Assembly (NCBI GenBank): GCA_963815965.1
Contig: CAWFIT010000016.1
Coordinates: forward strand, 61,035-125,034
Reading direction: 5' to 3'
DNA from: DASVFB01 sp963815965
GTDB taxonomy: Bacteria > Actinomycetota > Thermoleophilia > Gaiellales > Gaiellaceae
Length of the DNA stretch: 64,000 nt
The notes under the pieces: generated by a model
What the model was told of the DNA's origin: nothing
Database searches by the model: none
Seen by the model: only the letters and a program-made list of their open reading frames with translations
Program-made: the position numbers and the translations under genes
Shown: piece after piece, positions 48,686 through 56,944 of the stretch
Layout of the letters: each line of letters opens with the position of its first letter
Numbering within the stretch: position 1 is the stretch's first letter

Positions 48686-48691
48686 TAGCCT
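48686..48691 (+). promoter_or_regulatory. -10 element of leaderless glmM
   Basis: TAGCCT, eight bases before the ATG at 48700. Confidence 0.45.
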
Positions 48692-48699
48692 CGCGCCGC

Positions 48700-49959
48700 A
48701 TGGCGCGTCGCTATTTCGGCACGGACGGTGTCCGCGGGATCGTCGGCGAGAGTCTGACGCCCGAGCTCGTCGAGAAACTGGGCAAGGCGGTCGCGCTGTG
48801 GTCCGGACGCGGCCGCGTGTTCGTCGGGCGGGATACGCGCGGGTCGGGGATCGAACTCGAGGAGGCGCTCGCGACCGGCATCGCGTCTGCAGGCGGCTCC
48901 GCCGTGCTGGCGGGCGTGTTGCCGACGCCGGCGGTCGCGCTTCTCTCGCTCGACGTGGGCGCTGTGATCACGGCGTCGCACAATCCGCCGGAGTACAACG
49001 GCGTGAAGTTCTTCGATCGCGACGGTCAGAAGCTGACCGACGCGAGCGAGGAACAGATCGAAGCCCTGCTCGACGCGGATCCACCCGGTGGTGGCGAGAT
49101 CAACCGCATCGATGTCGCGAACGACAGCTACCTCGAGCACATCGTCGAGCGCTTCGGCTCCGACCTGACGGGGATGAAGATCGGCGTCGATTGCGCCAAC
49201 GGGGCGTACAGTGACATCGCGCCACGCGCGTTCGAGCAGCTCGGGGCCGAGGTAACGGTGATCGGTGTCGAGCCCGACGGCACGAACATCAACCAGGGCT
49301 GTGGCGCGACGGATCTGCGCGCGTTGCAGCACACCGTCACAAGCAACTCGCTCGACCTCGGTATCGCGTTCGACGGCGACGGCGACAGGATGCTCGCCGT
49401 CGACGAGAACGGCGCAGTCGTCGACGGTGATCACATCGTCGCGATCCTGGCGCTCCACCTCGGCGTTGAGCTCGTGGCGGTGACCGTGATGTCGAACCTC
49501 GGCCTGCTCCGTCTGCTCGATGAACGCGGCATCCGTGTCGTCACGACACCCGTCGGCGACCGCTACGTGCTCGAGGCGCTCCGCGAACACGACGGTGTCC
49601 TTGGCGGAGAGCAGTCGGGGCACATCATCTACCTACGAGATCACGTCACAGGTGATGGGCTCGCGGCGGCGCTTCTTCTGTGTGACGCGATCCGCGGCCG
49701 GACGCTCAGCGAGGCCGCCGCAGTGATGCCGACGTTCCCGCAGGTGAAGGGAAACCTCCCTCTCGCGGGAACGTTGCCACAAGGCTTGCTCGATGAGGTC
49801 GAGCGCATCAACGCGGAGCTCGACGGCGCCGCGCGTGTACTCGTGCGTGCATCGGGTACGGAGCCGGTTGTGCGGCTTCTCGCCGAGGCACAAACCGAGG
49901 AAGAGGCCAGACGGCTCTCTGATAAGATTGCAAGCCTCGTACGACGAGAGCTCGGCTGA
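48700..49959 (+). CDS. glmM: Phosphoglucosamine mutase
   Basis: A 419-residue enzyme converting glucosamine-6-P to glucosamine-1-P for UDP-GlcNAc synthesis. RRYFGTDGVRGIVGESLTPE starts the protein, the phosphoserine loop is VITASHNPPEYNGVKFF, the metal loop is FDGDGDRMLAVDENG, the sugar loop is GGEQSGHIIY, and the phosphate-binding RASGTEPVVRLLAE is near the C terminus. It is about 30 residues shorter than most GlmM. glmS follows. Confidence 0.95.
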   Translation: MARRYFGTDGVRGIVGESLTPELVEKLGKAVALWSGRGRVFVGRDTRGSGIELEEALATGIASAGGSAVLAGVLPTPAVALLSLDVGAVITASHNPPEYNGVKFFDRDGQKLTDASEEQIEALLDADPPGGGEINRIDVANDSYLEHIVERFGSDLTGMKIGVDCANGAYSDIAPRAFEQLGAEVTVIGVEPDGTNINQGCGATDLRALQHTVTSNSLDLGIAFDGDGDRMLAVDENGAVVDGDHIVAILALHLGVELVAVTVMSNLGLLRLLDERGIRVVTTPVGDRYVLEALREHDGVLGGEQSGHIIYLRDHVTGDGLAAALLLCDAIRGRTLSEAAAVMPTFPQVKGNLPLAGTLPQGLLDEVERINAELDGAARVLVRASGTEPVVRLLAEAQTEEEARRLSDKIASLVRRELG

Positions 49960-50006
49960 GGCTTCCAACGGCGGAAGCCCGGTAGCGCCGGGCTCTACGC
50001 GTTTTT
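49960..50006 (+). terminator. Overlapping hairpins before glmS (terminator or leader)
   Basis: Two stems share bases 49977-49979 and exclude each other: GGCTTCC/GGAAGCC (49960-49966 with 49973-49979) and GCCCGG/CCGGGC (49977-49982 with 49988-49993). TTTTT follows at 50002-50006. Probably the glmM terminator. An attenuator-like switch for glmS is conceivable. The glmS Shine-Dalgarno region is also present twice, as AAGGGGAATTGCC and AAAGGGAGTTGCC. Confidence 0.4.
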
Positions 50007-50046
50007 AAGGGGAATTGCCCTCTGCGGGTAATTAAAGGGAGTTGCC

Positions 50047-51870
50047 ATGTGCGGGATCATCGGATACGTCGGAACCAGAACAGCGAAGGCACTGCTCCTC
50101 CAGGGGCTCGAGCGGCTCGAGTACCGCGGTTACGACTCGGCCGGGATCGCCCTGCGCGAGGACGACGCGCTCGATTACGTTCGCGCCGTCGGCAACCTCC
50201 AGGAGCTCAAGCGGACGGCCGGCGACAACGGCTCGCTCTCGACGCACGGCCTCGGCCACACACGTTGGGCCACGCACGGCGCGGTCACCGAATTCAACGC
50301 GCATCCGCTCACGGGCTGTGAAGACGGTCGGTTGGCGATCGTCCTCAACGGAATCGTCGAGAACTACCGCGAGCTCAAGGAGTCGCTCGTCGCCGAGGGC
50401 CACACGTTCAGCTCGCAGACCGACGCCGAGGTCGTCACGCACCTCGTCGAACGTCATTATGACGGTGATCTCGTCGACGCTGTGCGCAAGGCCTACGCCG
50501 AGCTCGAAGGCCATTTCTCGTTCGTGGTGATCCACCACGACCATCCCGACCTGCTCGTCGGCGCGCGCTACCAGACGCCGCTCGTCGTCGGCGTCGGCGA
50601 CGGGGAGATGTTCCTCGCGTCCTCGATCGCCGCCTTCCTCGCGGAGACACGCCTCGTGCAGCTGATCGACGACGGCGACGTCGTGGCGATCACGCCTGAG
50701 GGAGCCGAGTTCCACCGCGACGGTGAGATCGTGGCGCCCGACGTGATCGAGGTCGACTGGGACGACGAGTCGGCCGAGAAGGGCGGCTATGAGACGTTCA
50801 TGCTGAAGGAGATCTACGAGCAGGCCGAGTCGGTCCGCGAGACGATCGGAGACCGCGCACGGCACAGCAGGCTGCTCCTCGAGGGAATCGGCCTCACCGA
50901 CCTCGAGATTCAGAACCTGCGCCGCATCGTGATCGTCGCGTGTGGCACCGCTTACCACGCCGGTGTTGTCGGGCGCTACATCATCGAGGAGTGGGCGCGC
51001 CTCCCCGTGGAGCCGGACATCGCGAGCGAGTGGATCTACCGCAACCCGGTCCTCTCGAAGGACACGCTCGTGATCGGCATCTCACAGTCGGGTGAGACGC
51101 GCGACACTGTGAACGCGATCAAGCTCGCCAAGGAGAAGGGCGCGAGGACGCTCGCGATCACGAACCTGATGGGCACGCAGATCACGCGCGAGGCCGATGC
51201 GGTGCTGTACACGCGCTGCGGCCTCGAGGTCGGAGTGGCGGCGTCGAAGACGTTCACCGCGCAGGTCGCGTTGCTGTCGCTGCTTGCGCTGCGCCTTGCG
51301 CAGGTTCGCAAGACGCTGCCCGATGATGAGATGGAGTTCATCGTCGATCACCTGAACGAGCTCCCGAACAGGATCCGCGAGTTTCTCGACGGCGACCATC
51401 CGATCGAGGAGATCGCGCAGCGCTTCTACGACAAGCCGTTCTTCCTCTACCTCGGCCGACACATCGGTCTTCCGGTCGCTCTCGAGGGAGCCCTGAAGCT
51501 CAAGGAGATCTCGTACATCCCGACCGAGGCGTACTCGGCCGGCGAGATGAAGCACGGGCCGATCGCGCTGCTCGAGGAAGGCACACCGGTGGTCGTCGTG
51601 GCCACGAACATCCATGTCTACGACAAGATCGTCTCGAACATCCAGGAAACGCGGGCCCGCGGTGCGCATGTGATTGCGATCGCGACCGACGGCAACGAGG
51701 ACATCCAGCACCACGCGAACGACGTCATCTACGTCCCGCGCACGGCGAACTTCCTCCAGGCGATCCTCGCCGTGATCCCGCTGCAGTTGCTCGCTTACCG
51801 GATCGCGCGCCTGCGCGGCCTGAACGTCGACCAGCCGCGCAACTTGGCGAAGACTGTTACGGTCGAATAG
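50047..51870 (+). CDS. glmS: Glucosamine-fructose-6-phosphate aminotransferase (isomerising)
   Basis: A 607-residue enzyme making glucosamine-6-P from fructose-6-P and glutamine. The Ntn glutaminase domain begins with Cys2 (MCGIIGYVGTRTAKALLLQG) and has LERLEYRGYDSAGIAL and LGHTRWATHGAVTEFNAHP. Two SIS domains follow (VIGISQSGETRDTVNAIKLA and YIPTEAYSAGEMKHGPIALL), and the C terminus is NLAKTVTVE. ATG with AAGGGAG seven bases upstream. I see no glmS ribozyme upstream. Confidence 0.96.
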   Translation: MCGIIGYVGTRTAKALLLQGLERLEYRGYDSAGIALREDDALDYVRAVGNLQELKRTAGDNGSLSTHGLGHTRWATHGAVTEFNAHPLTGCEDGRLAIVLNGIVENYRELKESLVAEGHTFSSQTDAEVVTHLVERHYDGDLVDAVRKAYAELEGHFSFVVIHHDHPDLLVGARYQTPLVVGVGDGEMFLASSIAAFLAETRLVQLIDDGDVVAITPEGAEFHRDGEIVAPDVIEVDWDDESAEKGGYETFMLKEIYEQAESVRETIGDRARHSRLLLEGIGLTDLEIQNLRRIVIVACGTAYHAGVVGRYIIEEWARLPVEPDIASEWIYRNPVLSKDTLVIGISQSGETRDTVNAIKLAKEKGARTLAITNLMGTQITREADAVLYTRCGLEVGVAASKTFTAQVALLSLLALRLAQVRKTLPDDEMEFIVDHLNELPNRIREFLDGDHPIEEIAQRFYDKPFFLYLGRHIGLPVALEGALKLKEISYIPTEAYSAGEMKHGPIALLEEGTPVVVVATNIHVYDKIVSNIQETRARGAHVIAIATDGNEDIQHHANDVIYVPRTANFLQAILAVIPLQLLAYRIARLRGLNVDQPRNLAKTVTVE

Positions 51871-51903
51871 CGCTAGCCGATGCGCCGCAGCGCCGAGTCT
51901 GCG

Positions 51904-52386
51904 TCAGGTCACGCGACGGAGCGCTGCCCTGAGCTGGGACCGTGATGCGGGTCCCTCGATCCGCTGTACGAGCACGTGTCTGCGGTCGAAGACGAGCGTC
52001 GTCGGCGTCCCCCGTGACCACGCGCCGGCGAGGATCCCTCGCGGATCCCAGATCGACGAGTAGTCCGTGTCGAAGCGCTTGTAGAACGCGCGTGCGCCTG
52101 CCTTCGAATCGATCGTGTCGATGCCGAGGAATGCGACCTGCCGGGAGTGCGCCCGCGCGAAGCTCGCGAGCGTCGACGCCTCCTCGTTGCAGCCGGTGCA
52201 CCACGAGCCCCAGACGTTCACGAAGACGGGCTTGCCGCGGAACTGCGCCAGCGCCAGGCGCTTCCCTGTCAAGACGTCGCGGCCCGCGATCGGCGGCTTC
52301 GATGTGGCGGCGGAAGCGGCAGTCGAAAGTGCTGCGAACACGAACGCGAGCACGATGATTCTGCCCGACCGAGTGCGCGCGATCAC
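51904..52386 (-). CDS. Exported thioredoxin-fold protein (TlpA/ResA-like)
   Basis: A 160-residue thiol-disulphide oxidoreductase. The signal peptide (IIVLAFVFAALSTAASA) is followed by LAQFRGKPVFVNVWGSWCTG, with the redox motif CTGC (WCTGCNEEAS), and by VAFLGIDTIDSKAGARAFYK and cis-Pro GTPTTLVFD. It acts outside the membrane, for example in cytochrome c maturation or oxidative folding. Leaderless GTG at 52386. It is divergent from a permease with which it shares a palindromic -10 region. Confidence 0.88.
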   Translation of the reverse strand: MIARTRSGRIIVLAFVFAALSTAASAATSKPPIAGRDVLTGKRLALAQFRGKPVFVNVWGSWCTGCNEEASTLASFARAHSRQVAFLGIDTIDSKAGARAFYKRFDTDYSSIWDPRGILAGAWSRGTPTTLVFDRRHVLVQRIEGPASRSQLRAALRRVT

Positions 52387-52392
52387 CCGGTA

Positions 52393-52398
52393 AGACTA
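52393..52398 (-). promoter_or_regulatory. -10 element of leaderless TlpA-like gene
   Basis: TAGTCT on the minus strand, six bases before the GTG at 52386. Left half of the palindrome AGACTAGTCT. Confidence 0.6.
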
Positions 52399-52402
52399 GT
52401 CT
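52397..52402 (+). promoter_or_regulatory. -10 element of leaderless permease gene
   Basis: TAGTCT, six bases before the GTG at 52409. Right half of AGACTAGTCT, sharing two bases with the divergent element. Confidence 0.6.
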
Positions 52403-52408
52403 CGCCCG

Positions 52409-53524
52409 GTGTTCGTCGTCGACGGTCTCTTGAACGCTTTCCGCATGGCGTGGGAGGTGTGGTGGGCGCTCGTGCTCGGCTTCACGCTGTCGGGAATCGT
52501 GCAGGCGTGGGTGCCAAAGGCGAGGCTGCAGCGCGCGCTAGGCGGTGTCGGCGTACGCGAAGTAGGGCTCGCGACGGCACTCGGCGCGGCCTCGTCCTCG
52601 TGCAGCTACGCGGCGATCGCCATCGCCAAGTCGCTCTTCACGAGGGGCGCGAGCTTCGCAGCGGCGATGTCTTTCCAGTTCGCGTCGACGAATCTCGTGT
52701 TCGAGCTCGGGATCGTGATGTGGCTCTTCCTCGGTTGGGAGTTCACGCTGGCCGAGTTCATCGGTGGCTTCGTGCTCATCGCGCTCATGTGGCTCGGGCT
52801 GCGGCTGTTCGTGTCGCGGCGGCTCGAGGAGCAGGCACGCGCGCACGCGATCGCCGCGGAGACGGGCCACGCGCATCCGTCTGCCGAATCGGGGCCGAAG
52901 CTCTTCTCGCTCGACGCGTGGACTGCGGTCGCGCGCAACTTTCGCAGCGACTGGGAGATGCTCTGGAAGGAGATCCTCGCGGGATTCGTCATCGCCGGCT
53001 TCGTGGCGTTGCTGCCCAAGGGATTCTTCAACGCGCTCTTCATCACCGAGACCGGGGGAACCCTGCGTCTGCTCGAGAACGCCATCGTCGGCCCGATCGT
53101 CGCTGCGCTCACGTTCGTCTGCTCGGTCGGGAACATTCCGCTGGCCGCCGTGCTCTGGGCCGGTGGCATCTCGTTCTCCGGCGTGCTCGCGTTCGTCTAC
53201 GCGGATCTGATCGTCATCCCGATCATCCTTGCCTATCGCAAGTACTACGGTGGCAAGGTCACCGCGCTGCTCGTCGGAATCATGTTCGGGACCATGGTCG
53301 CGGCGGCGCTAATTGTGGACGGGATCTTCAGCGCGTTCGGCCTCGTTCCGACGCACCGTCCGTCGATCGAGTCGATCTCCGAGCGCGAGATCACGTGGAA
53401 CTACACGACCGTACTCAACATCCTGTTCACCTTCGTCGCCGCTGCGCTCGTCGCCCTGACCCTGCGCCCGTCGGCTCGGGCGCAGGCTCACGCGCACGCC
53501 GGCCACCACGGTCACCACCACTAG
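52409..53524 (+). CDS. DUF318/ArsP-YraQ-type permease with His-rich tail
   Basis: A 371-residue membrane protein with eight or more helices arranged as two repeats. Each repeat has a Cys-containing loop: LGAASSSCSYAAIAIAKSLF and TFVCSVGNIPLAAVLWAGG, the signature of the DUF318 permeases (ArsP-like efflux of thiol-reactive metalloids in characterised relatives). A Glu/His-rich cytoplasmic linker (EEQARAHAIAAETGHAH) and a C-terminal tail of alternating Ala-His ending GHHGHHH suggest metal binding. The substrate is inferred, not shown. Leaderless GTG. Confidence 0.82.
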   Translation: MFVVDGLLNAFRMAWEVWWALVLGFTLSGIVQAWVPKARLQRALGGVGVREVGLATALGAASSSCSYAAIAIAKSLFTRGASFAAAMSFQFASTNLVFELGIVMWLFLGWEFTLAEFIGGFVLIALMWLGLRLFVSRRLEEQARAHAIAAETGHAHPSAESGPKLFSLDAWTAVARNFRSDWEMLWKEILAGFVIAGFVALLPKGFFNALFITETGGTLRLLENAIVGPIVAALTFVCSVGNIPLAAVLWAGGISFSGVLAFVYADLIVIPIILAYRKYYGGKVTALLVGIMFGTMVAAALIVDGIFSAFGLVPTHRPSIESISEREITWNYTTVLNILFTFVAAALVALTLRPSARAQAHAHAGHHGHHH

Positions 53525-53527
53525 ACT
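53522..53527 (+). promoter_or_regulatory. -10 element of leaderless DUF2007 gene
   Basis: TAGACT, six bases before the GTG at 53534; it overlaps the permease stop. Confidence 0.55.
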
Positions 53528-53533
53528 CCTGTT

Positions 53534-53761
53534 GTGGACGAATACGCAACCCTCGACGTGGTGAGGACGGAGGCCGAAGCGGAGTTGATCCGCTCGGTGT
53601 TGGAAAGCGCAGGGATCACAAGCATCAACCGTCCCACGAACCAGGCCGCCGGCGCATTTGACGGTGCGACCTTCGGCGTCGGGCCGCGCGAGATCCTCGT
53701 GAGCGCCGGCGACCTCGAGGCGGCTCGCGCGGTACTCGCCGACCAGCGGAGCGGCACCTAG
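53534..53761 (+). CDS. DUF2007-like small protein
   Basis: A 75-residue protein with the DUF2007 pattern: ATLDVVRTEAEAELIRSVLE then AGI, and REILVSAGDLEAARAVLAD at the C terminus (a ferredoxin-like fold annotated as putative signal transducer). The function is unproven. Leaderless GTG 9 bp after the permease stop. Confidence 0.75.
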   Translation: MDEYATLDVVRTEAEAELIRSVLESAGITSINRPTNQAAGAFDGATFGVGPREILVSAGDLEAARAVLADQRSGT

Positions 53762-53772
53762 CGCACCGAGAT

Positions 53773-54843
53773 CTACGTGAGCGCTTCGTGAACGCGCGCG
53801 ACGCCGGCCTGCAATTCGCGCTTGCGGCCCCGAGGCAGCGGCACGACGTGCTCGACTTCGATCTGCCCCTTCGCCCTCCGCCAGAAGCCGGTCACGACCC
53901 CGTCGACGACGAGCGGTGACATGCCGGTCACGCTCTCGAACCGCCCCTTCGGATCCAGCTTGATGTGCACCTCGACGGGGTCGGGGAGGATCGGCTCACG
54001 CGGGCGGAAGCCGATGACGTACGCGTCGTATTGCGGGAGCAGGCGGATCGTCCTCGCCTCACGATCGAAGCCCCCGAGGTCGTCTTTGAGGAGCCAGGTG
54101 CGCGTGCCCTCGACGCGAACCTGTTCGAGTTCCGCGGCCAACTCGTCGAACAGCGCCCGCGCCGCGTCGCCGCCGACGCCCGACCAGCGCTGGAAGTCGG
54201 CGGGTTTTGCCGGCCCGTACGCGCGCAGGTAACGCCGTAGCACCTCGCGGCGCGCGTCGGCGGGATCGATCTCGGCCCGGCCGCCGATCCACTGATCCGC
54301 GCGGACGAACGTGACATTCGCGCCCCGCGGCTCGCCGAAGCAGAGCCGTCCCTGGAAGGCCAGCGGTCCGAGAAGCTCGCCCCAGCCGGAGCGCAACCGC
54401 TCTTCGCCCGCAGCGTCTGCGAGTTCTGCGCGGGTCAGGCATCGCCCGTTGAGCGCGTCGGCGATCGCGTCGAACAGCGCGAGGGCTCGTCTCGGCGTCA
54501 GGTCGTGCTTGGCGAGCCACTCGCGCGCTTCCCAGAACGGCTTCGGTCCGCGCGCCGCCGCCGCCCAGAACCCGAGCTCGTCGGCCGGGACGAGATGCAG
54601 CGTGCCGCGGAGGCTCCACGTCTTGACGAGGCTGCGGCGGTGGTACAGCTCATGGCGGACGTCTGCGACCGTGATGCCATGGACGCGCAGGCAGAGGCCG
54701 ATCTCCGCAGCGGACAGCACCTGCGCCTGGATGAGGCCGACGTCGCGCACGACGTCCACGACGCGCGTGCGTGGCGCCGGGTCGAGCAGGTGGCTGCGGG
54801 CCAGCCGGCGCGCGATCACCTGCCGCCATGTCAGATCGCTCAC
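53773..54843 (-). CDS. Winged-helix (HTH_42) AlkZ-like DNA glycosylase family protein
   Basis: A 356-residue protein of the HTH_42 superfamily, which includes the AlkZ interstrand-crosslink glycosylase and YcaQ. The Gln-x-Gln motif that is catalytic in AlkZ is present in VGLIQAQVLSAAEIGLCLR (residues ~36-54). Tandem winged helices follow, including KTWSLRGTLHLVPADELGFW and RRYLRAYGPAKPADFQRWSG, with LLPQYDAYVIGFRPRE in the C-terminal barrel. A glycosylase role is inferred from the motif; many family members are uncharacterised. It overlaps arfB by 4 bp. Confidence 0.8.
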   Translation of the reverse strand: MSDLTWRQVIARRLARSHLLDPAPRTRVVDVVRDVGLIQAQVLSAAEIGLCLRVHGITVADVRHELYHRRSLVKTWSLRGTLHLVPADELGFWAAAARGPKPFWEAREWLAKHDLTPRRALALFDAIADALNGRCLTRAELADAAGEERLRSGWGELLGPLAFQGRLCFGEPRGANVTFVRADQWIGGRAEIDPADARREVLRRYLRAYGPAKPADFQRWSGVGGDAARALFDELAAELEQVRVEGTRTWLLKDDLGGFDREARTIRLLPQYDAYVIGFRPREPILPDPVEVHIKLDPKGRFESVTGMSPLVVDGVVTGFWRRAKGQIEVEHVVPLPRGRKRELQAGVARVHEALT

Positions 54844-55259
54844 TCGTCCGTGCCCGCGCGCAAGCGCTTGACGCGCGAGCGGCGGCGCTTTTCCTCGAGT
54901 CGGCGCTCGACCGAGGCCTGTGACGGCTTCGTCGGCCTGCGCTTGCGCGGCACGCGCAGCGCCTCGCGCAGCTGGCCGACCAGCCGCTCGAGTGCGAGCT
55001 CGCGGTTTCGTGCCTGGCTGCGCTCGTCCTGCGCAACCGCACGCAGCACCGGGCCGGCACGCGCGACGACGCGCCGCTTCTGCACGTCGCTCAACGCGGC
55101 GGAGCGCTCGACGTCGAGAACCGCCTCGACCCGCGTCTCCGTTTTCTGCGCATGCTGGCCGCCGGGCCCGCTCGAGCGTGAGGTGCGGAAGTCGACCTCG
55201 GAGAGCGGAAGCTCGACCGTCCGCGTGACGCGAATAGACTCGCCAGCCATGCCGTCCAT
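54840..55259 (-). CDS. arfB: ArfB/ICT1-type peptidyl-tRNA hydrolase (ribosome rescue)
   Basis: A 139-residue stalled-ribosome rescue factor. The catalytic GGQ loop is in FRTSRSSGPGGQHAQKTETR, and the basic C-terminal tail (RRLEEKRRRSRVKRLRAG) inserts in the empty mRNA channel. It lacks codon-recognition domains, unlike RF1/RF2. Start ATG at 55259 or 55250. It heads a two-gene operon with the AlkZ-like gene and is divergent from acpS. Confidence 0.9.
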   Translation of the reverse strand: MDGMAGESIRVTRTVELPLSEVDFRTSRSSGPGGQHAQKTETRVEAVLDVERSAALSDVQKRRVVARAGPVLRAVAQDERSQARNRELALERLVGQLREALRVPRKRRPTKPSQASVERRLEEKRRRSRVKRLRAGTDE

Positions 55260-55271
55260 TCTGCTCGACGC

Positions 55272-55637
55272 ATGAAGGTGGGCGTTGACGCGATCGAGAT
55301 CTCGCGCATCCGGCGCGCGCTCGAGCGCTATCCGTCGTTCCGCGAGCGTTGCTTCACCGAGGCCGAACGGGAGTACTGCGACTCACGCAAGAACCCCGCG
55401 CAGTCCTACGCGGGCCGTTTCGCCGGCAAGGAGGCGGTCGGAAAGGCGCTCGGGCTCGGCGTGGCGCGCGCGTTCGCGTGGCGCGACATCGAGATCGTCG
55501 GGCGTCCCAAGCCGAGCGTGAGACTCAGCGGCCGGGCGCTCGCGTGGGCGGAGAGGGTTCCCGCCGGCGCGATCGATCTCTCGATGACGCACAACCGCGA
55601 CCTGGCGGTGGCGGTCGCGATCGTCGACGGAGCGTGA
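55272..55637 (+). CDS. acpS: Holo-[acyl-carrier-protein] synthase
   Basis: A 121-residue phosphopantetheinyl transferase that activates ACP. VGVDAIEISRIRRALERYPS holds the Mg2+ Asp, CFTEAEREYCDS and AGRFAGKEAVGKALGLG hold the Glu-Lys pair, and SMTHNRDLAVAVAIV ends the fold. First of an overlapping acpS-nnr-alr-methyltransferase operon, a common actinobacterial order. Confidence 0.95.
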   Translation: MKVGVDAIEISRIRRALERYPSFRERCFTEAEREYCDSRKNPAQSYAGRFAGKEAVGKALGLGVARAFAWRDIEIVGRPKPSVRLSGRALAWAERVPAGAIDLSMTHNRDLAVAVAIVDGA

Positions 55638-56944
55638 TGCTCGCGCCGCTCTACACATCCGAGGAGATGAAGGCCGCGGAAGCCGGTCACGACGTGTCGA
55701 CGCTCATGGAGAGCGCCGGGCAGGCCGTCGCCGAGGCGGCGATGCGCCGATTTCCGCGCGCGCGAACGTTTGCGCTGTACGCGGGCAAGGGCGCGAACGG
55801 CGGCGACGGGAAGATCGCCGCGCGCATCCTCGAGGAGCGCGGCTGGAAACAGGTCGGCGAGGGCGCGGACGTCGTGATCGACGCCCTGCTCGGGACGGGC
55901 ATCCGCGGCGCGCCGCGCGCCGACGTCGCCGCCGAGATCCAGAAGATCAACGATTCGGGCACCCCGGTGCTCGCCGTCGACATTCCCTCGGGCGTCGACG
56001 CATCGACTGGCGAGGTCGAGGGTGCGGCCGTGCGCGCGACGATCACCGTGACGATGCACGGCCACAAGGTCGGGCTCGCGGTCGGGCCCGGCTGCTTCCG
56101 CTCCGGTGATGTCGTGACCGCGGACATTGGGCTCGAGCATGGTGAGACGCGACACCGCCTGGTGACCCACGACATCCTGCGACTCGTCCCGCGCAAAGGC
56201 GGCGAGGACAACAAGTACACGGCGGGATCTGTGCTCGTCGTCGGCGGTGCGCGAGGCACGACCGGCGCTGCGGCGCTCGCCGCTCGGGCCGCGTTCCGCG
56301 CCGACGCCGGCTACGTGGCGATCGCGGCGCCCGCGGACGCGCTGCCGACGATCGAGACGCTCGTGGTCGAGGCCGTCAAACGCCCACTCGAATCCGCGGT
56401 CGAGGCGGCGCAGCGCGCCTCGGCGCTTGCGCTAGGGCCCGGGCTCGGTCGCGACCAGCAACGGCTCGTGCGGCGCCTGCTCCAGGAGACGGAGCTTCCC
56501 GCCGTCGTGGATGCGGACGCCCTCTACGAGTTGAAGCCGTTCGACCGCGCTGCACCAACCGTACTGACCCCGCACAGCGGCGAGCTCGCGCGCCTCCTTG
56601 GAGAGGAATCGAAATGGGTGGACGCGCACCGCCTCGAAGCGCTCGCGCGAGCAGTCGACCGCTTCCAGTGCATCGTGCTGCTCAAGGGTGCGGACACTCT
56701 CATCGGCGCGCCGGGCGAGGGCGTCTGGGTGGTAGGCGACAACGTGCCTTCGCTCGCCACGGCCGGGACCGGCGACGTGCTGACGGGAATCATCGCGGCG
56801 TTTCTCGCGAAGCGCATGGACGCACGCGAGGCCGTCGCGGCGGCGGCAGTCGCGCACCGCCTCGCGGCCGCGCGCGGTCCGCGACGTGGGCTCGTCGCCG
56901 GCGACGTGATCGACGCTCTGCCCGGATGCATCGATCAGAGCTGA
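55637..56944 (+). CDS. nnr: Bifunctional NAD(P)H-hydrate epimerase/dehydratase
   Basis: A 435-residue repair enzyme for hydrated NAD(P)H. The N-terminal epimerase domain has LYAGKGANGGDGKIAARILE and VVIDALLGTGIRG, but is about 50 residues shorter than usual because the strand-helix unit after the NGGDG loop is reduced. The C-terminal ADP-dependent dehydratase (from ~residue 190) has KYTAGSVLVVGGARGTTGAA, LGPGLGRDQQRLVRRLL, VVDADALYELK, TVLTPHSGELARLLG and NVPSLATAGTGDVLTGIIA. Translation starts within the acpS stop (TGATG). Confidence 0.92.
   Translation: MLAPLYTSEEMKAAEAGHDVSTLMESAGQAVAEAAMRRFPRARTFALYAGKGANGGDGKIAARILEERGWKQVGEGADVVIDALLGTGIRGAPRADVAAEIQKINDSGTPVLAVDIPSGVDASTGEVEGAAVRATITVTMHGHKVGLAVGPGCFRSGDVVTADIGLEHGETRHRLVTHDILRLVPRKGGEDNKYTAGSVLVVGGARGTTGAAALAARAAFRADAGYVAIAAPADALPTIETLVVEAVKRPLESAVEAAQRASALALGPGLGRDQQRLVRRLLQETELPAVVDADALYELKPFDRAAPTVLTPHSGELARLLGEESKWVDAHRLEALARAVDRFQCIVLLKGADTLIGAPGEGVWVVGDNVPSLATAGTGDVLTGIIAAFLAKRMDAREAVAAAAVAHRLAAARGPRRGLVAGDVIDALPGCIDQS

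Noticed and set aside
49960..50046. glmS ribozyme upstream of glmS
   Set aside because: The gap is only 87 bp and shows simple hairpins, not the double-pseudoknot ribozyme core.
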